From: Caryophanales bacterium
Lineage (GTDB): Bacteria; Bacillota_I; Bacilli_A; RFN20; CAG-826
NCBI GenBank assembly: GCA_028723545.1
Contig: JAQYER010000164.1
Span: 1-8,531 of the forward strand
Direction: 5' to 3'
DNA: 8,531 bases
Position 1 is the stretch's first letter. The number at the start of each line of letters is the position of its first letter. Below the pieces are notes generated by a model. The model made no database searches, was not told the DNA's origin, and saw only the letters and a program-made list of their open reading frames with translations. A program made the position numbers and the translations under genes. Of this stretch, positions 5,837 to 8,531 are shown in pieces.

Positions 5837-7768
5837 TTACTTATTTAATGACTTAATCATTACTTCATTTAATTTTTGAACAAATGATTGCTTGTCTTTA
5901 ATATCAAATCCTTCAAGAAGTAAAGCTTCATCATAAAGAATAGAAGCATATTTTTTCGTTTCTTCGTCATCTTCTTCTAATTTTGATAATGCTTTAAATA
6001 ATTCGTGATCTGGATTAATTTCAAGTACTTTAATAGCTTTAGGAGATTCATTTTCTTCGTTTCCTGGTTGTTCTTCTAAAGTTTTTTCCATGTTGAGTGA
6101 TAATCCTTGTTTTGTTGAAATACATACAGGAGATTCAACTAATTTAGAAGAGAAGATAACATCATCTACTTTATCTTTCAATGATTCTTTTGCGTTATCT
6201 AAAAATCTTCTATGAGTTGCTGATAATGATTCAATTTTATCTTTCTCTTCTTTACTAATTTCATCATTTAAAGATTCATCAGAAATTGATTTGAATTGTT
6301 TTTTATCATAATCTTGAAGCATCATTAATGAGAATTCATCAATTTTCTTATCTAATAAAAGAACATCAATTCCTTCTTTACGATATTTTTCTAATTGAGG
6401 TAATAATTTAATTGATTCTAATGTTTCCCCGGCTGCGTAATAAATATTCTTTTGATCTTTTTTCATTTGATCAACATATTGTTTTAATGAAATATATTTA
6501 TTGTCTTCAGCGTTTAATGAATGGAACACTAATAAATCTTGTAATAAATCTTTTTTATCACCATATGTTGAATAAATACCATATTTAATATGTTCACCAT
6601 AGATATCAAAGAATTTAGAATATTTTTCAAAGTCGTTATCTTTGGTTTTCTTTAATTCATCGACAATCTTTTTCTCAATATTGGTAGCAATTCTTTTTAA
6701 AACCGGTGAAGATTGAAGAATTTCTCTTGATACATTTAAATTGAAATCATCGGAATCAACTAATCCACGAACAAATTTTAAATAATCTGGAATTAATTCA
6801 GGACATTTATCTTTGATAAAGATATTTTTCGCATATAATTGAAGTCCTTTTTCATAGTTTTCAGAATATAAATTATATGGGGCGTGGCTAGGAATAAATA
6901 ATAATGAATTATATGAAACCATTCCGTCAACATTAACAAATAATGATAATAGTGGGTCTTCATAATCATTAAATTTAGATTTATAAAATTCATTTAAATC
7001 TTTTTCAGTTACTTCATTTTTATTCTTTTTCCATAAAGGCACCATTGAGTTGAGGGTTTTTTCTTCGAGGACATCTTCAAATTTTCCTTCGATTTCTTTT
7101 CCTTCTTCATCAAGTTTTGGCTTGCTTTCTTTAACCATCATCTTGATTGGATAGCGAACATAATCACTATATTTCTTTACTAATCTTTCAATTGTCCAAG
7201 TTGATGCAAATTGTGAATAGTCTTCATCATCTTGATCTTTCTTTAAATATAATTTAATTGTTGTTCCGACATCATCTTTATTCGCTTCTTCAATAGTGAA
7301 ACTGTCTTTTCCGTCAGAAGTAAATAAATATGATTTTCCATCAGTGGATTTAGTTAATACTTCAACTTTGTCCGCGACCATGAAAGCAGAATAAAAACCA
7401 ACACCAAATTGACCAATAATATTAATGTCTTGTTTTTCTTTGGCTTCTTTAAATTTTGCCATAAAGTCTTTGGAACCAGATTTCGCAATAGTGCCTAAAT
7501 TATTAATTAAATCATCTTTGCTCATGCCAACACCGTTATCGCAAATCTCAATTGTGTTATCTTTATCATTAACGTTAATATGAATCTCGCCATCTCTTAA
7601 TGGTAATTTTCCGTCGCTAGATAATGATAAATATTTATATTTGTCTATCGCGTCTGATGCATTTGAAATTAATTCTCTTAAAAATATTTCTTTATTTGAA
7701 TAAATAGAATTAATCATCAAATTCAATAATTCTTTTGATTCAGCTTGAAATTGTAATGTTTCTTTCAT
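5837..7768 (-). CDS. htpG: HtpG, bacterial Hsp90 chaperone
   Basis: The product is a 643-residue cytosolic, ATP-driven dimeric chaperone that remodels client proteins. The N-terminal GHKL ATPase domain is intact: E32 and N36 in ELISNASDA, D77 in DNGVGM (77-82), the lid motif GTIAKSGS (92-99) and GQFGVGFYSAFM (119-130). A charged stretch near 212-237 precedes the middle domain, which carries the catalytic-loop Arg, R348, in LNVSRE. The C-terminal dimerisation domain has the expected LVESPVCI and INPDHELFKAL blocks; there is no MEEVD tail, as normal for bacteria. Length is slightly above the usual 620-630. The start MKETLQF is chosen because GGAGG (7781-7777) lies 8 nt upstream; the ATG 21 nt further out lies inside a CIRCE operator. 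The gene is monocistronic and under two CIRCE sites, so HrcA control is expected. Confidence 0.97.
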   Translation of the reverse strand: MKETLQFQAESKELLNLMINSIYSNKEIFLRELISNASDAIDKYKYLSLSSDGKLPLRDGEIHINVNDKDNTIEICDNGVGMSKDDLINNLGTIAKSGSKDFMAKFKEAKEKQDINIIGQFGVGFYSAFMVADKVEVLTKSTDGKSYLFTSDGKDSFTIEEANKDDVGTTIKLYLKKDQDDEDYSQFASTWTIERLVKKYSDYVRYPIKMMVKESKPKLDEEGKEIEGKFEDVLEEKTLNSMVPLWKKNKNEVTEKDLNEFYKSKFNDYEDPLLSLFVNVDGMVSYNSLLFIPSHAPYNLYSENYEKGLQLYAKNIFIKDKCPELIPDYLKFVRGLVDSDDFNLNVSREILQSSPVLKRIATNIEKKIVDELKKTKDNDFEKYSKFFDIYGEHIKYGIYSTYGDKKDLLQDLLVFHSLNAEDNKYISLKQYVDQMKKDQKNIYYAAGETLESIKLLPQLEKYRKEGIDVLLLDKKIDEFSLMMLQDYDKKQFKSISDESLNDEISKEEKDKIESLSATHRRFLDNAKESLKDKVDDVIFSSKLVESPVCISTKQGLSLNMEKTLEEQPGNEENESPKAIKVLEINPDHELFKALSKLEEDDEETKKYASILYDEALLLEGFDIKDKQSFVQKLNEVMIKSLNK

Positions 7769-7782
7769 AATACATACCTCCA

Positions 7783-7809
7783 TTAGCACTCAAGATATCC
7801 AAGTGCTAA
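7783..7809. promoter_or_regulatory. CIRCE operator 1 (HrcA site), at the htpG transcription start
   Basis: TTAGCACTC-N9-AAGTGCTAA, matching the CIRCE consensus TTAGCACTC-N9-GAGTGCTAA at 17 of 18 arm positions. It covers the predicted +1 region and ends two bases before the htpG ribosome site, so its hairpin would also sit at the 5' end of the mRNA. Confidence 0.95.
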
Positions 7810-7814
7810 CAATA

Positions 7815-7842
7815 AGTATAGTATGTTTTTTGGCACTGTCAA
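7815..7842 (-). promoter_or_regulatory. Sigma-A promoter of htpG
   Basis: On the minus strand, a consensus TTGACA (7842-7837) and TATACT (7820-7815) are 16 bp apart. The -35 box overlaps CIRCE 2 and the predicted start, near 7808, falls in CIRCE 1, so HrcA bound at either site should block RNA polymerase. Confidence 0.85.
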
Positions 7843-7856
7843 GATAAGAGTGCTAA
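7830..7856. promoter_or_regulatory. CIRCE operator 2 (HrcA site), overlapping the htpG -35 box
   Basis: TTGGCACTG-N9-GAGTGCTAA, matching CIRCE at 16 of 18 arm positions; the two mismatches are both in the left arm, and the second falls in the base where the arm enters the TTGACA box. It is centred 47 bp from CIRCE 1. Confidence 0.9.
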
Positions 7857-7867
7857 AAAATTTTTTA

Positions 7868-7896
7868 TTCAACAAAAACCATTCAATGTGTATACT
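7868..7896 (+). promoter_or_regulatory. Promoter of tRNA-Gly
   Basis: TTCAAC (7868-7873, weak) and TATACT (7891-7896, strong) are 17 bp apart, 10 bp before the tRNA. The -35 box is only 11 bp from CIRCE 2 of the divergent htpG promoter. Confidence 0.55.
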
Positions 7897-7906
7897 ATTT
7901 ACACAT

Positions 7907-7980
7907 GCATCCATAGTTTAGTGGTAGAACATTAGCTTCCCAAGCTAATTGTGTGGGTCCGATTCCCATTGGGTGCTCCA
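7907..7980 (+). tRNA. tRNA-Gly, anticodon CCC
   Basis: Acceptor GCATCCA pairs with TGGGTGC, the D loop keeps GG, the anticodon stem TTAGC/GCTAA holds loop TTCCCAA (anticodon CCC, reads GGG), discriminator T and CCA are encoded; 74 nt. The T loop reads TCCGATT, so position 55 is C where nearly all elongator tRNAs have U (pseudouridine 55). Confidence 0.94.
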
Positions 7981-7992
7981 TAAATATACGAC

Positions 7993-8040
7993 GCAGAAAA
8001 GATACAAAAAATTGTGTCAATTCTGCTTTTTTTATTTTTT
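7993..8040 (+). terminator. Terminator of tRNA-Gly
   Basis: GCAGAA (7993-7998) pairs with TTCTGC (8021-8026); inside, across a symmetrical AA/AA bulge, GATACAA pairs with TTGTGTC. TTTTTTTATTTTTT follows. This is a long, well-formed intrinsic terminator that separates the tRNA from hypB. Confidence 0.9.
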
Positions 8041-8146
8041 AGGGATGTTTTTTGCTTGCGTTAAATTTATGGGTAATCGTTAAAATTAGAGTCTACAGAT
8101 TATATTTGGCATTGAAAAAAAGGGATTTTTATTTTTAAAATAGGAA

Positions 8147-8162
8147 ATTAACATAAGTTAAT
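8147..8162. promoter_or_regulatory. Inverted repeat upstream of hypB, site A
   Basis: ATTAAC-ATAA-GTTAAT is a perfect 6-bp inverted repeat with a 4-bp gap, lying 5 bp from the next dyad. A possible regulator site in the hypB leader, although its AT content makes chance plausible. Confidence 0.3.
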
Positions 8163-8166
8163 CATA

Positions 8167-8183
8167 TTGACAGCGTCTGGCAA
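8167..8183. promoter_or_regulatory. Near-palindrome upstream of hypB, site B
   Basis: TTGACAG-CGT-CTGGCAA has arms that match at six of seven positions and is the most GC-rich spot in an AT-rich leader. It lies 11 bp upstream of the proposed hypB -35 box. It is not a convincing match to NikR, Fnr/Crp, Rex or CcpA sites as I know them. Its first six bases also equal a consensus -35, but no good -10 follows at 16-18 bp. Confidence 0.45.
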
Positions 8184-8193
8184 GTGTAACTTA

Positions 8194-8222
8194 TTGATAA
8201 AAAGATTAAATTAAATTAAAAT
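8194..8222 (+). promoter_or_regulatory. Likely promoter of hypB
   Basis: TTGATA (8194-8199) and TAAAAT (8217-8222) are 17 bp apart, placing the start of transcription near 8229 and the ATG about 20 nt later. Confidence 0.55.
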
Positions 8223-8248
8223 TATTATATAAGTCTGGAGAATATAAT

Positions 8249-8531
8249 ATGGATGAAGTAAGAGTTATTGAAATTAAGAAGAGTATTTTCGATGACAACG
8301 ACAAAGACGCTGATAGATTGAGGGAAGAACTTAGGGAAAAGGGTGTATTTTTGCTCAATCTCATGTCTTCGCCTGGTAGCGGCAAGACGACGACGTTGAT
8401 TAGTACTATCAACGCCTTGAAACACAAAATAAATATTGCGGTCATGGAAGCCGACATTGTTTCGGACGTGGACGCAATTAAGATAAAGGAAGCGACTGGG
8501 GTTCAATCGATACAATTGCATACGGGTGGAA
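8249..8531 (+). CDS. hypB: HypB, hydrogenase nickel-incorporation GTPase (N-terminal 94 residues, cut by window end)
   Basis: The visible protein matches the start of HypB, the SIMIBI-class GTPase that, with HypA, delivers Ni2+ to the large subunit of [NiFe]-hydrogenase and sometimes to urease. An N-terminal helix rich in Asp and Glu is followed by FLLNLMSSPGSGKTTTL, whose P-loop GSGKTT contains K46 and T47, then MEADIVSDVDA (66-76), the place of the family's EGDI-x-x-x-x-DA switch, and the start of the QLHTGG segment. The His-rich stretch and the CxxCGC site seen in some HypB proteins are absent, as in many homologues. The ATG is set by GGAG (8237-8240), 8 nt upstream. No hypA precedes it. 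GC is about 43% and third-position GC about 48% by hand count, against about 13% in the first 30 htpG codons, which suggests transfer or different selection. UreG is less likely because of the N-terminal sequence. Confidence 0.92.
   Translation, partial: MDEVRVIEIKKSIFDDNDKDADRLREELREKGVFLLNLMSSPGSGKTTTLISTINALKHKINIAVMEADIVSDVDAIKIKEATGVQSIQLHTGG

Noticed and set aside
6793..6993. Minus-strand frame of 66 codons within htpG
   Set aside because: It lies in another frame of a well-conserved htpG middle domain and has no independent start signals.
7769..7789. Upstream ATG start for htpG, adding seven residues
   Set aside because: It lies in CIRCE 1 and before the GGAGG site; all known HtpG proteins begin close to MKETLQF-like sequence.
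8167..8183. CcpA cre site or nickel riboswitch upstream of hypB
   Set aside because: The dyad misses several fixed cre bases (wrong spacing of the CG and T positions), and no multi-stem riboswitch junction can be drawn in the leader.
8206..8521. Two overlapping minus-strand frames (83 and 98 codons) at the right end
   Set aside because: Both are antisense to hypB, whose P-loop and switch motifs are unmistakable on the plus strand.
1..8531. Alternative genetic code with UGA as tryptophan
   Set aside because: All genes are complete without UGA read-through, Trp is TGG throughout, and all five visible stops are TAA, so there is no evidence either way beyond the standard code working.

Overview
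The window looks like a chromosomal segment of a low-GC bacterium of the Bacillota/Mollicutes side. The genes are strongly A/T-biased at third positions. All five genes whose ends are visible stop with TAA. Tryptophan is written TGG, so nothing points to the UGA=Trp code. All three tRNA genes encode their own CCA, and Shine-Dalgarno sites of the GGAG type sit 6-10 nt before the starts. An uncultured gut Bacilli/Erysipelotrichia-like or non-minimal Mollicutes-like lineage would fit, but the sequence does not settle this.

Left part (1-2257, all +): the 3' end of an unrecognised helical protein with its own terminator; then a PlsC-type acyltransferase carrying a four-cysteine zinc ribbon; then tRNA-Thr(CGT), which shares a terminator with the acyltransferase. 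Bases 2258-2603 hold no convincing gene. They do hold three copies of a TGCA-N-TTTCGTG motif at an exact 32-bp period, a 12-bp palindrome and an isolated terminator, followed by a gene for a secreted lipoprotein of unknown function.

Middle part (3535-5681): a minus-strand GPH/MelB-like sugar:cation symporter with an extra C-terminal three-helix domain resembling DUF4234. It has its own promoter, and paired dyads lie across and upstream of it. tRNA-Val(GAC) follows on the + strand.

Right part (5758-8531): htpG (Hsp90) on the minus strand, with a TTGACA-16-TATACT promoter bracketed by two CIRCE operators, which implies HrcA control. Next come tRNA-Gly(CCC) and its terminator. After about 200 bp of AT-rich leader with two dyads, the 5' end of hypB (hydrogenase/urease-type nickel-insertion GTPase) runs off the window. 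It lacks a complete ORF here only because it is cut by the edge. The hypB segment is much richer in GC (about 43% by hand count, third positions about 48%) than the neighbouring genes (about 30%), so a transferred hydrogenase-maturation locus may begin beside tRNA-Gly.

Most genes here are independent single-gene transcription units separated by terminators, not one pathway. The clearest functional units are heat-shock control of htpG and the probable start of a nickel-enzyme maturation cluster at the right edge. I did not find a convincing new multi-gene system. The items most worth following are the hypB boundary, the 32-bp repeats and the transporter fusion.
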